This document shows positions 1-10,891 of a DNA stretch of 64,000 nucleotides, piece after piece. How positions within the stretch are numbered: position 1 is the stretch's first letter; every line of letters starts with the position of its first letter. The notes beneath the pieces were generated by a model. It did no database searches. It had not been told where the DNA came from and saw only the letters and a list, made by a program, of their open reading frames with translations. The translations under genes were made by a program, and so were the position numbers. The DNA lies in NCBI GenBank assembly GCA_963930645.1, contig OZ005648.1, forward strand, positions 153,332,535 through 153,396,534. Reading direction: 5' to 3'. The stretch is from Salticus scenicus. Its lineage: Eukaryota; Arthropoda; Arachnida; Araneae; Salticidae.

Positions 1-179
1 TATTAGTACAATCAATGTACTACGGATACAAACGCTTTGATTTGAAAGAGTATAATTATAATTTAATCAGAAAGAGTGTAATTGTACCTTGATTAAAAAT
101 AGTATGATTATGATGGATCCATTTGTAATAAAATATAATATGGAAAAGTTTGTTCTGAAGCAAATTTGCAAAAATAACG

Positions 180-385
180 CTTACAGGCGAAGTTTATTGT
201 CAAAAAGACAAAAGCAGGGGTCACGAATGTGTTAACGAACCACCCACATTATCGCGATCCTCATCCTGAAAGAGTTAAAGTGAAATCCTGAAACACTACT
301 AACATTCAAACCTAAAGTGGAATTCGAACGCGACAACTGACAACTAAAAGTTAGAGCGCAAACCATTAGCGTAAAGAGATGGGCG
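180..385 (-). mobile_element. SINE-like remnant (tRNA-like head)
   Basis: Read on the minus strand, this has an A-box-like stretch (GCTAATGGTTTGCGC) followed about 40 bases later by a B-box-like GCGTTCGAATTCC, the spacing of an RNA polymerase III promoter in a tRNA-derived SINE. The following piece, ATGTTAGTAGTG, recurs after a similar head in the remnant near 29735-30080, so the two are probably old copies of one family. No target-site duplication is visible. It is not a functional tRNA: no acceptor stem forms. Confidence 0.4.
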
Positions 386-2344
386 AACTAATGAATGGAA
401 ATATTTAAAACAGCATTTAGACTATTTTCATCGTAAATGTGTAAAGGATTAAAGTTTAACAGACCTGAATGCAAATACCAGTATTTTTTGTTGACTTTCA
501 AAAAACGAAATATAAACACTGTCAACAATAAAGCGCACGCGAGTCCTTCGACGCGGGAAATCCCCAGTACTGTGGCTGTGTATGCGTCATTTCGCATATG
601 CAGAATTCTATATTAATATCTATGAGAAAATTTTAATCAATACTAGGTACTACAAAACTCAATATTTTCGAAAAATATTTGTTAGCGCTCGTTTGAAGAG
701 CATTCATAAAAATTGTACATTCAGTAACCACCGCTTAAGAAATTCACTGGTTAATAAAATCAGCCGCTCTATCTGATTAAATTGCAAGGAATGGAATCAA
801 ATCAATACGAACTACTTATAAAACTGCTGCTTAATAAAATCAGCAACGCCGGTTAATAGACTCAAAAAAAAGAAAAATCTCTTCAGCAGCTAAAATGTCC
901 CTTATGCACATTAAAACAAATCTTTATTCATACTATGATTTTTTTATTTTTGAAATAAAAAAGAAATAAAATACAGCAATCTCTCCGTTGTCTCTTTTTG
1001 TGGAAAATTTTACTTTTGAAGCATAGTTACAAATTAAACACGCCCCATCACTTGTATTAGTAATAATTTCAAGGGACATATTCTTTAGAACGAGGCAATA
1101 AGATCTAAATTTGGTTTCATTCGAAAATGATATATATATATACTTTTTTAAAAATTTTTAATTATTAAAAGACAATTTTAGTTCTTACTTTCAAATAACT
1201 AAGAAGCAAGAGGTTTAAACGGAAATATTTTAAATTTAAAAGAAAAGCATGAACTTTTGTCAAAGTAATGATGATTTTCCTCATAAAAAAGCGCACTTGT
1301 TTAATTTACTTATTTTGAAGAAGCAATTAATTATCTGTCAAAAATTAATTGTTTATTAATTTCATTATTCGATGCATTTTGAATTTTTTTTCCAAATTAA
1401 GGGGAAAAAATAACTTTTACTTGAGTGCAGAAACGTTCGTCGGATACGAAAATCAGCCGCTTAATGAAATCACTCTGGCTCAGAACGAATGTGATTTTAA
1501 TAAGCGGTGGGTACTGTATTTAACTATTAAGACGTATCTAAATGCATAAAAAATTATTTTTCAGAATAACAAACCAATAGTAAGGGGTAAAATGTCCTTC
1601 ACTACAATACCGATAGGTATTTTTCCATATTGAAATGTGTAGTAAATATTACAAGACAAAATTTCCTCGTATATTAATATGGAACCACGCATATTCAAAA
1701 TGTCGGGAATACAGTCACTTTAAGAGGCTCCAACAGGTACCTAAAAAAGTGAAATTTTATGCAAGTAAATATTTTTATAAGTAACTATTTCAAGCCTAAT
1801 ATCGCGGACACTGTTTACTTTCACATTTTGTTATACCAGCAGTAGAGAATTCAAATTAAACGTGTCAAATAAATCAACTGGGTAATAAGGTATGTTTAGT
1901 CATATTAATTCTGAATTTATAGTATAACAACTTTCCTAATGTAATTAGGAAAGTAATGTAATTGTACTCCAGCAGGACCGTATTTTAATGATGAACTTGG
2001 GACGTAGAAAAACTCTCGTTAAATCCGATAGTTCGTTAAACTGTAAATCAAGTTTGTGCAAAAAAACTTTACGTGTGTGTGTGTATGTAAACACTTACTT
2101 GAATTGTTTTAAATTTTTTAATGAGAAAGAAAATGTATTTAAATAAAGTTCATTTATTGACCTTATAAAACTTTGTTTCATTTAACTTTAGTCGTAAAAA
2201 CAAGACATTTTAAATGTTACATTATCTGTATTTTCCATTTCTATAATGAACTGTTCAAGTTAATGTATCTGTTCTGTAGTACAAACATGTCAGTGTTTAA
2301 AGTAAAATTTCTTATTCTAAGTCGTTAAAATAAATTATTTTTTC
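386..2344. other. AT-rich DNA without a gene
   Basis: No convincing exon is seen. The main structure is a hairpin at 1457-1507, whose arm motif (GCTTAATAAAATCAGC-like) recurs near 728, 751 and 826. A short (TA)n tract lies at about 1130-1141. Confidence 0.6.
1457..1507. repeat. imperfect hairpin with CCGCTTAATGAAATCAC arms
   Basis: The left arm CCGCTTAATGAAATCAC and the right arm GTGATTTTAATAAGCGG are reverse complements apart from two positions, with a 17-base loop. Half-site versions of the arm occur at about 728-745, 751-771 and 826-845, so this is a small dispersed palindromic motif and not a unique stem. Confidence 0.5.
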
Positions 2345-2347
2345 CAG

Positions 2348-2417
2348 TTTTCCGTCCACCATTTCCGTGACGGTGTCCTCTGCGGAGAGTATGACTGATG
2401 TTAGGACATCGTCATGA
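2348..2417 (+). CDS. candidate terminal coding exon (unidentified)
   Basis: A polypyrimidine tract and acceptor (TTATTTTTTCCAG, AG ending at 2347) precede about 70 bases near 50% GC in a far more AT-rich neighbourhood. After one leading base the frame from 2349 is open for 22 codons (FPSTISVTVSSAESMTDVRT, then two serines) and ends at TGA 2415-2417. The peptide is rich in Ser/Thr and Val, but I recognise no family. A dispersed repeat starts 28 bases downstream, which would place repeat DNA in any 3' UTR. No upstream partner exon was found, so this may be chance. Confidence 0.22.
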
Positions 2418-2445
2418 ATATTATTCAACTCATCGATTCTACTTA

Positions 2446-2802
2446 TTATCATGTTTTTATTAACGTCTATTCTTGTTTGTTTATTTGTTTGTACGGTACA
2501 AATCTTGCAATCGAATTTTAACTAACTTCCCTACTAGCTAGACATTTGAAACTTTCACAGTAGCTCAGAACCCGGTGACAACACAACACACTTCGAAGAC
2601 CGATTTTCGAATTTTTGATTAGTTTTCTTATAATGAATTAAAATATGAAAATAATAATATCCTAATAGCGTTAAAATAGCCATTAAAATATTAGCTATAA
2701 TTTAATTGTTGCCAAAAAAAAATTTTACAAGTTAATTTTCTTTCGACATAAAAATAAATACATTTAATTAAACGTGAACGTTAAAAAGTTATAAAAAGTT
2801 GT
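2446..2802 (+). repeat. dispersed repeat, copy 1
   Basis: About 355 bases that match 48518-48905 in reverse orientation, sharing blocks such as ATCATGTTTTTATTAAC, GTACAAATCTTGCAATCG, TTTCACAGTAGCTCAGAACC and CGGTGACAACACAACAC-like text, plus the downstream AT-rich stretch. No coding capacity or terminal inverted repeat is visible. It is an old transposon fragment of unknown class. Confidence 0.75.
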
Positions 2803-2842
2803 GCTCTATGATTCATCAGAAAATTTAAAACATTGTATATAA

Positions 2843-2874
<32 letters not shown>

Positions 2875-4055
2875 AATCTTATAATTATTTATTGTACTTA
2901 ACTTTAAAAAATGTTCGTTTTTTTTTTTTTTTTTAGCAAAAGTCCATGGCGAAATTCAAGGGAAAATGAATATTTTCTATTTTTTAAAAGTAAAATTTTA
3001 TTTTCAACATTTATTTCCTTCGTTAAATCTGAGCAAAGTAAATATATATATATATAGATATGGATATATCTCGCTGAAAAAATATACTTTATGCGTTCAT
3101 AACATACCACACAAAATATGTATTCCATTTTCCTCGTTAAATCCGGAAACTCGTCAAACGCGAGCTCGTTGTAGCGAGCCCTACGGTATTTTGTTTCTTT
3201 AAAGATAAATCTGCAATTCGATAAATTAAAAACAGTTGAAAATGAGCTATTAAAAAAAAAAAAAAAAAAAAAAAAGAAAGAAAGAAAGAAAGAAATCATG
3301 CATTTTTTGCGGAGGGTCCCTCTTAAACATTTTGAGGAAAGCCCCCAAATTGTTAGCGCCGCCACTGTATATACGTATCGTTGCAATATGCAGAAAGAAA
3401 AATAAAAAGTCTTAGAAGACATTTTGAATTCCTCCTTCTTCGGCTGTCACAGCTTTCAGAAACAAATTCAAGAAAAGAAAGGCTACGGAAAAAAAATAAA
3501 GAAACACTGAATCTTCCCGAGTTTACTGCAGCTGATTTCCATTTTGATAGTCCTGCCGTTTCCTCAAAGAAGGTCCTTATCTCTAGTGCGTGCGCCATAG
3601 AGGGCAAAATTTTCTTTCCGCATTTGATTACTGGGAAGAATGTTCGAGAAATGTTCACAGAAGAGAGACGCTTTCTGTATAATTTCAGTGGCCTATAGTA
3701 GATTTATCATAATGATATACTGAAGAAATATGCCGCTGATTATACAAATTCTCCATCAATGAAACGTTTGTTCGCGTAAAACTACAGAATTTCATCATAA
3801 TTCATAATCGTAGAAAATACTTATTAGTAATAACAGATTTTACAATTTTTATCACTGTATTCGCTTGGTATGTAGATTTTATAGTTGTTATAATCCTATT
3901 GATTAATTATAGTGGATTTCATAATTTTTAATCACTTTATTGACTTGGTACAATATATATATATTTAACCGCTATATTGGGTTGATTTGTTTGGTGCCTA
4001 ACACATTTGTATCCTGTATACAACAGGTACACAAATAGAGATTTCAAAATAGAGA
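2803..4055. other. low-complexity and unassigned DNA
   Basis: Contains poly-T tracts at about 2847-2874 and 2920-2935 and a poly-A/(AAAG)n tract at 3252-3296. The segment 3300-3700 has more normal composition and is open on both strands for about 100 codons, but without an ATG start on the plus strand, so no gene is called. 3700-4055 is AT-rich with nothing recognised. Confidence 0.5.
3252..3296. repeat. poly-A plus (AAAG)n microsatellite
   Basis: An A tract of about 22 bases runs directly into five AAAG-type units. Such tails often mark the 3' end of a retroposed sequence, but no SINE body was recognised upstream. Confidence 0.8.
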
Positions 4056-4110
4056 CATCAAAGCAGGATTCGAACGTGTTACTTCCTAGTCCACTTGCAA
4101 CGACAATATA
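4056..4110 (-). mobile_element. possible SINE head fragment
   Basis: On the minus strand, CACGTTCGAATCCTGC matches a pol III B box (GGTTCGAATCC-like) and is preceded by GCAAGTGGACTAGGAAG. Only the head region is visible and there is no A box of quality, so this is a weak call. Confidence 0.25.
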
Positions 4111-4823
4111 GATGGACAGGATAAGATGGTGAGTTTTTACTTCTGTTTACGTCAAGACTGTGGTATAATAGATTTCGTCTGATAGTGCAAATTATATACT
4201 TTGTTATCTAGCAACTACAACATAAAATCCATAGTTAAAAAGTTTAATTACGACCGAGATGACCTACAATTTCTAGAAAGAAGAGCCGGCCAAGAACCCA
4301 GATCCTATTCTATTCTAGGACTAGTCACTTTTCGCACGTGGTGGATATTAATTGAATTTCCCGTTGAAAAATCACAGATTTTTACATTCATATACCTAAA
4401 GACTCTTGATAAGCACTGGATAAGGGAGTAGAAGCAAACTTTTAATTAATGTCCTTATTATAATGACGATTTAAATTGGCGTTTATCAAACAAACGAGGC
4501 TGGCAATAAAGAAGGAAAGATGTTCCAACCGAATCCTCGAGTTAGATTCTCAGAATGACTACAATACGTTTACATGTAGTTAAAAAATATATGCGCACTA
4601 TTTGCTGTCTAAAATTTGTAGAGGTGGTGTGTGACGAAATGTGACTAAAAGGCAATTTTTAACTTTTAAAACATCTTAGAGCTTTAAAATTGGTATTTAC
4701 TCTGAAACTCTGTTAGAGCTAATACCTGCGCAAAATTGAAATATAGAATTTATAGAAGCAAATATTTCACAGATCACTGTTACGTTAAATTGGAATATAT
4801 AATTTTACTTCATTCATACTTAA

Positions 4824-5332
4824 CTCGTTGACACCCGAATTAATTTTGCAAAATATTATTAGATGATTATTTCCCTTCTAAATTAATATAGATAACTGAC
4901 AGTAAAATATATTAACTTAAACAATTCTTCCGATAGTTTTAAATTTAAAGCCTATCCTCATTTATTGACGGTTAGTGTTCTAGCGAGAAAACTTCGAGAT
5001 AGAAAAACTTTGAGGTAATAGATTAATTTCCTATTACATGTTGACAAAGATCTCGAAAGTAAAGTGTTATAATATATATTATTATTCAACTTGATTTAAG
5101 TTAGTATACCTGTACAAAAAGCAAATATATGTGCGATGAATGAAAAATCATAAAATGACTATCCAAAATATGAAATAATAATTAATAGTAGGAACATAAA
5201 ACTTTCAGGGATCATTTAGAATGACGCTATAAACTGTCACTAAAAAAGCAGAAATCATTCCAAAAAAACCACAAAAAATATACGTGCCATTTTATTAGCT
5301 GTCCTCAAATGAGGACACTCGTCGCTAACGGG
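4824..5332. mobile_element. possible piggyBac-type MITE (TTAA-flanked)
   Basis: TTAA occurs at 4820-4823 and again at 5333-5336. The ends start CTCGTTGACACCCG on the left and, read inwards from the right, CCCGTTAGCGACGAG, an imperfect terminal inverted repeat. A subterminal palindrome GTCCTCAAATGAGGAC lies just inside the right end. There is no coding sequence. TTAA target sites are the hallmark of piggyBac transposition; the weak match of the ends keeps confidence moderate. Confidence 0.45.
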
Positions 5333-5336
5333 TTAA

Positions 5337-6140
5337 TGATAGCATAACTAATGAACCCGTCATGTGTGAGATTACAAATTATAAGTTTGTCTAATTTATA
5401 AATACATGACTAAGAAAACCAGTATAATAAGCTAAAAATAATGAAACTTTTTCGTAAAACGACTTAAGCTGTTAATAGCTTTATGAGGAAATACTTACCT
5501 AATGCTCTCATGAGAAATACAGAGGAAAAAAAATAATTTCAAAAAATCATATTAATCCAAACTGTAAACAAAAAATACGGAAAAAAGGAGTTTACAAAAG
5601 TAAATATCCAGTTATAAGCATGTTTCGATGGAAAAGAAGACTTTCTAAAGTAACATTTTAGGAGAAATGCCGTAAATTTTATCTTTATGCGAGGAACATA
5701 AACAGGATACACCTCTTAAAATTATTCTTTTTAGACTGCTAAAGATAGAGCTAACGAACTTTGGATCAAAGTTTCCAATATCTGCAAAAATACTAAGTTT
5801 TAAAAAATAAAACTCTAGTCTAAAACAAATCTGAAACAGACCAATCATAGTATACCAAAGATGATAAGCTAGCAATTTTTAGCATATCTCCTCAAAATTT
5901 TATAGACATCTCAAATGTTTTTGAATTATACCTCATTTTACTGGTTTTCTCGTAGAAAAAGCCTCAGTTAATAAACATGAAAGTTGCAATTAGTTGCAAT
6001 AGAAATGAACAGTAATAATTTCCTATAATTGTCTTTTAGTACAACAGCGTGTTTTGGGTATTAGGTCGATTTCGTACAATAGAGACTTAAGCCTGGAAAT
6101 GAGGATAAATGCCTTTTGAGGGATTCTACGCGTATTCACG
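5337..6140. other. AT-rich DNA, no gene seen
   Basis: Nothing recognisable. A minus-strand GTAAGTATTT donor-like site lies at about 5490-5499, but no matching exon with an acceptor could be built around it. Confidence 0.6.
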
Positions 6141-6144
6141 TAAG

Positions 6145-6310
6145 TTTCGGGGGAAACCACTGAACGGCTAGACCTTCGAGCGCGACTTGGGTTCAAATCT
6201 GCCTCCTCCCGTCTACCAGCTTTGAGCCCAAAATCTCTCGGCCACACTTCTAACCTAATAGTTCCTAGATCTTACATACACTATACTAAGTTTAACTCTC
6301 CTTTCCTCCC
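6145..6310 (+). mobile_element. SINE-like remnant with B box
   Basis: Contains GGGTTCAAATCTGCC, a good B-box match, about 35 bases after CCACTGAACGGCTAGACC, which resembles a tRNA D-arm region. The following GC-richer stretch to about 6310 ends in a pyrimidine-rich run. No target-site duplication was found. The reverse-strand open frame across it is incidental. Confidence 0.35.
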
Positions 6311-7525
6311 GATTTTTGTTGTTGTTGTTAGTTTTGTTTCAGCCTTGGCCGTTTCAGAATTTTAATAGTCAAATCGTTTTGGTCCTTGAAATAACGATCA
6401 TTCATTAAGTAATCTTTCGCGTAGAAAAACTTGAATGTAAACAGCAAATGAAAATCAATTCAAGAAAATGACAAAGTATCTTAGAAGCGTATTTTTGATT
6501 ATTTTCTATTAAAGCGTAGGATTTTTAAATAAATCATACCTGTAGTGTGGAAAGAACGCGGCAGGGGAGTAACGATTTAGGAAGGTTATTTCCTGCTACC
6601 ATATATTTCAAAATTTTAAAAGTCTTTTCACGCCTACTTATAAAAATACTAAATTAAAATATTCCTCGTGACAATAATAATAATAATAATACGTAAATTA
6701 AAAGCAAAAAGCATTTCCCTACCACACATTTTTCATAAATTACGAAATTTGTAAGTAATATATAGGTAATCATAAACAACAGTTAAAAAAAAAAAAATAG
6801 TAAGGTCAAATTAACAATGATTAAATAAGAATTTATACCATACACTGCTGAGTGATTTAAGAACTTAATAATATTGTGCTAAAAATATTAAAATGTAAAA
6901 CTTATCAGAGATTCGTCCTTTTACATTTTTTCCCATACAAACTTAAAACAGAATTAAATCAAACATTCACTGGTTCATTCTTTATTATTACTATTATTAT
7001 TGTTAATATCCCATAATATTGGAAAGTATTTCATTACCTATGCACGATGATGATTAACTACTTGTTATGTTATTTTGTCTTTCGTTATTTCCCCCCCCCC
7101 CCCCAATAATATTCATTTAATATATTTCTGACTCTTTTACCACACAATTATATAATTTAATAAGCGAAAATATTTTAGAATTTATGTATAATACATGTTT
7201 TTACTTTCATTTCAAAATAAAATTTATTCATTCTCTCACACACTCAAGTTTATGATAATTATATCCCGTAATATGGAAAAAATGTATCATCTTACTTCAT
7301 TCAAAGTAGCTCACGGTATATGCGATCACGCTTTTAGAGCACATTCAAAGCAACAACTTTTATGGGCTAAAATAATCACAAATATATTGACGATTTATAA
7401 AACAGTATTTTGAACTTTTTGAACTTTTAAAAGAATGGCAATGTAACGCAGACAATGTAAAGTAGATTATGAAAATTATATTATATTACTTTTACTTTTA
7501 AATTATTTTTAGATTATAGGGTAGG
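6311..7525. other. AT-rich DNA with short microsatellites
   Basis: Contains (ATA)n at about 6675-6690 and a run of about 14 C at 7090-7104. The open frame at 7195-7413 is very AT-rich and has no protein features I recognise. Confidence 0.6.
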
Positions 7526-7672
7526 TGCTGATGTCAAACCCTGGAGCATAGGGTGCTAATAACTGGTAAAATGAATAACTAGCAGAGTCAAACACTGGAA
7601 CATAGGGGGCCAATTACTGATAAAATGAGAAACAGGCAGTGTCAATTACTGGAACATTGAGTGGGTGTCAAA
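7526..7672 (+). repeat. 54-bp tandem repeat, about 2.7 copies
   Basis: GTCAAACACTGG-type anchors start at 7533, 7587 and 7641, exactly 54 bases apart, with a further GTCAAAT at 7667. Units share TGGAACATAGGG and ACTGATAAAATGA. Copies differ at several positions, so it is not a recent expansion. Confidence 0.85.
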
Positions 7673-8055
7673 TAAAAATTCATAAAAAAAAAATAATTGT
7701 TATCAAATGTATATATTTTAACATATATGTGGGTCTGAATGTCTTTCATGCCATATGTATTAACAAGATTTCTAAAAATAAATATCTGATGACTAGAATA
7801 TTAAAAACATCAGAGATTGCGCTAAAAGTGTCAGTCACTGGTGCACTTACCCTATTATTATTTTATTTTTATTTATTTATTTATTTTGGTTCTACATGGT
7901 TAACGATTCTTCCGATTTTTCCCAAGAGACTTCATGTCGCAAATTTTATGATCTTCATAATTTTATGTCATTACAATAATTTTACGTCAGAATTTCTCAA
8001 ATTGAAAATATACCTCGCACTTATTTTGCTACATACTTGAATAATAATGCGAAAA

Positions 8056-8300
8056 GAGACCAAATAATTAATACCCTTCACAAAATTCGACTACATAAAA
8101 TAGGTCCCTTCACAAAATTCAAATCCATAAAAACGGCCCTTTCACAAAATTTTGCTTATAAAAATTGACCGTTTTATAAACTGACTATATTCAATGTAAT
8201 AAAATATCATTAATTTTAACGCAATTAACTTCATATTAACATGATCATTACATAGAACGACTACTAAAATGAAAGGTTCCGCACTATATATACATATATA
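8056..8300 (+). repeat. CTTCACAAAATTC dispersed repeat, copy A
   Basis: Repeated CCCTTCACAAAATTC lines followed by a region containing TACATAGAACGACTACTAAAATG match 47870-48240 and 55323-55590. The copy is interrupted by the Tc1-type MITE at 8305-8516; a likely continuation (GTGGGCCCC ... GACCCCTG) resumes near 8585-8622. In the other copies the 5' end reads CAGGGG, complementary to the CCCCTG at the 3' end here, hinting at a TIR element. Confidence 0.55.
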
Positions 8301-8304
8301 TATA

Positions 8305-8516
8305 CAGTCGGTAACAAACGTGTCCGAACACTAGCAAAAGTTCCTATGTAAAAAAAGTACACTTCATACGGTTTTGTCAAATAAATCCTTATTGAATCAT
8401 GTTCTTACGCTGACTAAGAACAGGATTCGACAAGGATTTATTTAACAAAACCGTATGAAGTGTATTTTTTTACATAGGAATTTTTGCTAGTGTTCGGGCA
8501 CTTTTGTTACCGACTG
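8305..8516. mobile_element. Tc1/mariner-type foldback MITE
   Basis: The 212 bases form an almost complete hairpin: about 100-base arms match with only a handful of differences, around a short centre at about 8408-8414. The ends read CAGTCGGTAACAAA outward on both sides, flanked by TA (8303-8304 and 8517-8518). TA target sites and this terminus (CAGT..., followed by AAAGTG.CCGAACAC) fit non-autonomous Tc1-like elements. It sits in a (TA)n tract, so the exact TA duplication is ambiguous. No coding sequence. Confidence 0.85.
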
Positions 8517-8518
<2 letters not shown>

Positions 8519-8547
<29 letters not shown>

Positions 8548-8870
8548 CTTTTATTTATTTATTTTATTTATTTTTTTTTCACATAAGTGGGCCCCAAAAA
8601 ATAAAGTGAATTGACCCCTGTTCTTAAACATTAAATTAAAAAAAAAAAAGGTTTGTAACAAAGATTTATAACGTATACCCTCCTTTTAAAATCTTGAATA
8701 AGAAACTGAAATTTAATTTTGAATCGAGCATAGAACTGTACATAAAATCGTTTATTTTTTTTGTCAAAACGCGGTATATAATTGAATATATGTAATCGAA
8801 CAACCAACATCAACCTCCACCTGGACAGCGATCAAAAACGCAAGCTACAAGAGTAATTTCCTATGTCGTA
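8519..8870. other. low-complexity and AT-rich DNA
   Basis: (TA)n, then poly-T/(TTTA)n to about 8580, then the likely end of dispersed repeat copy A at about 8585-8622. Nothing further recognised. Confidence 0.5.
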
Positions 8871-9083
8871 ATGGCTTCTGCGAAAACTTCACTTTTACTA
8901 AACCATAAAAAACTGCCAGCAACAGAAAGGAATAGATTTTCTAGGAAACTAATAGAGCATAAAATCAGTGAATGGCAATTACTTGTCGGTCCTCGATATG
9001 CACGTAGCAGAGCGTTCAATCTCCGGCGAGAATATAAATCTATGAACGAGAACAGTAAAAAAGTGCATAGCCAGAACAATTGA
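8871..9083 (+). CDS. small ATG open frame, unidentified
   Basis: A true ATG starts a 70-codon frame without low-complexity sequence. The product is basic, beginning MASAKTSLLLNHKKLPATE and ending in KVHSQNN. The stretch has higher GC than its flanks. The antisense strand is also open for 72 codons, there is no recognisable domain, and no splice sites or promoter stand out. It could be chance or a decayed retrocopy. Confidence 0.15.
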   Translation: MASAKTSLLLNHKKLPATERNRFSRKLIEHKISEWQLLVGPRYARSRAFNLRREYKSMNENSKKVHSQNN

Positions 9084-9358
9084 AAAGACTTTAATAATAA
9101 TAAAAAAAGAAAGATCTGTTAGAAAGAGAGGAAGGAAAAAAAAGAAGAAAAGAAATCAATGCCTTGCGTTGACAATGGAACATTGAAATTTGTCAATGTT
9201 GAGTTTTTAGGAGAAAGAAAAGATATAATGTGAAATTAAATCTTATTTTAGAAGACTTTACGAACGTTGGTAAACAAAGTGATTTAATGAGGTATTGATA
9301 AGTACTTCATGTTTATTCATCGGCCAATCAAGAAGCGTTAAGGTAAAAGTATTAAATG

Positions 9359-9390
<32 letters not shown>

Positions 9391-10049
9391 CATTTTACGA
9401 ACCAAAGTGGCTTCTTTTTTTTTTTCTTTTTTTTCATAGGCACGAAATAGTAGATGTATGGGTCTCTGGTGTACGTGATAGGATGGTCTTCAAGGCTGGA
9501 TAGAGAATAAGAACGTGAAATGATGTAAAATGAGATTTATGAAAATTATTTTCAGGAAATTGTTGTATTCTTCGTGCGATATCCCGATAAAATGTGAATT
9601 AAGGTAATTTCGGCGATCACATTATGTAAACTTGACTGCAATAGGGTCGTTAATCATTCTAAAATTCATTTTAAAACATTTTTATAGTTTTATTAATAAA
9701 ACAAAAGTAAAAAGAAAACTTAAGCAGGAAAACAGGATTGGATTTACTGGATTAAAGCAATTTTGCACATCACTGAACATTTGATTTGATATTTGCAGAA
9801 AACAAAGTAACTTGAGGAAATACGGTGCAAATTTACGTTTACACTACAGAAAGTTGTTCAAATATCAGGTATGCAAATGGAAATCAACTTCCAGGTGTTT
9901 GACAATGAAAAATTGAAGCAACTGCTAATAACCGAAAATTAACATATCGCTGGCAGGAAACTGTGATCACAATCCTAAAGAAAAACGAGTCCTAGCATTA
10001 GGAGTTAATGTAAAACAATACTTTAATTTAAAAGGATTTGCGTATGTGT
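9084..10049. other. AT-rich DNA, no gene seen
   Basis: Poly-A at about 9358-9387 and a T tract at about 9414-9434, which create a spurious lysine/phenylalanine-rich frame. Otherwise nothing recognised. Confidence 0.6.
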
Positions 10050-10053
10050 TTAA

Positions 10054-10418
10054 CACTTTGTGTGCCGCCGGCGTATATATATGCCGATGGTATTTACCGC
10101 CATGACTGCCAAAGGTTAAACTTTACATAATTTAATCATGAATACGTAAAATTATTTTGTTAAAAAATGTAACATTTTAAAGGAACGCCAAAAGGCGGTG
10201 CTTACTCACAGCGTTGCCAGATGTGGCCTTTTTTTTATTCAATAGTCACCAATAATTTTGAGAAGTGACATTTGATATATATAATAGACTATCAATCTTC
10301 TAAGTAATTAGCCAAATGTTACAAATAAAAATTATTGGTGACTTTTGAATAAAAAAAAAGGCCAAATCTGGCAACCCTGCTTACTCACTAAAACAGGAAA
10401 GTACCCGGCGGCTACATG
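10054..10418. mobile_element. piggyBac-type MITE carrying a nested hAT MITE
   Basis: TTAA at 10050-10053 and 10419-10422 flank ends reading CACTTTGTGTGCCGCCGG on the left and CATGTAGCCGCCGGG inward from the right, a clear terminal inverted repeat. Removing the hAT MITE (10209-10379) and one 8-base duplication leaves an element of about 186 bases. A diverged relative without the inner insertion is at 36336-36493, sharing TTTAAAGGAA.GCCAAAAG and GCTTACT. Confidence 0.7.
10209..10379. mobile_element. hAT-type MITE with 8-bp target duplication
   Basis: Ends read CAGCGTTGCCAGAT (left) and CAGGGTTGCCAGAT (inward from right); inverted similarity continues for about 55-60 bases through GGCCTTTTTTTTATTCAA and GTCACCAATAATTTT. 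The 8-base duplication CTTACTCA flanks it exactly at 10201-10208 and 10380-10387. An 8-bp duplication with CAG...CTG termini is diagnostic of hAT. No coding sequence; 171 bases. Confidence 0.88.
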
Positions 10419-10422
10419 TTAA

Positions 10423-10855
10423 GCATAAAACAAGGAGAGGAGTAGAAAAAAAGAAATAACCTTTGTAAATGTTTAATTTAACTTCGTGAATTTTATATAC
10501 AAAAACTTATTAGAAACAGATGTGCACATAATTATGCTTCATACTAGAAAATTGCATGAATGCTTTGCTTTATGAAGAAATCTATAACAATACTGTTCTC
10601 AAAATCAGTCGCTTATTTCAAGACATTTTAGAAGTATTAATATATTTCTTAATATTTTTAAGAAGGCGATGTATAGATAATGTGAACGACATTATAACCA
10701 TGACTGGTGACCATGGTTATTTGATGATGATGCTCTGAACAATACACAAAGGAAATTATTTAAACTGTACGCTAAATAATTGGGAGTAACTTGTGTAATT
10801 TGTTCATCATTTTTCCGATGAAATTTTAAAATGTATTAACTTTTTATTTCACCAT

Positions 10856-10891
<36 letters not shown>

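Noticed and set aside
2904..3422. 172-codon minus-strand frame
   Set aside because: Built from poly-T/poly-A and (AAAG)n tracts; lysine, phenylalanine and isoleucine runs dominate.
3353..3698. Open frames of about 100 codons on both strands
   Set aside because: The plus-strand frame starts at TTG, not ATG. Both strands being open points to stop-poor sequence, and no domain, splice site or promoter was found.
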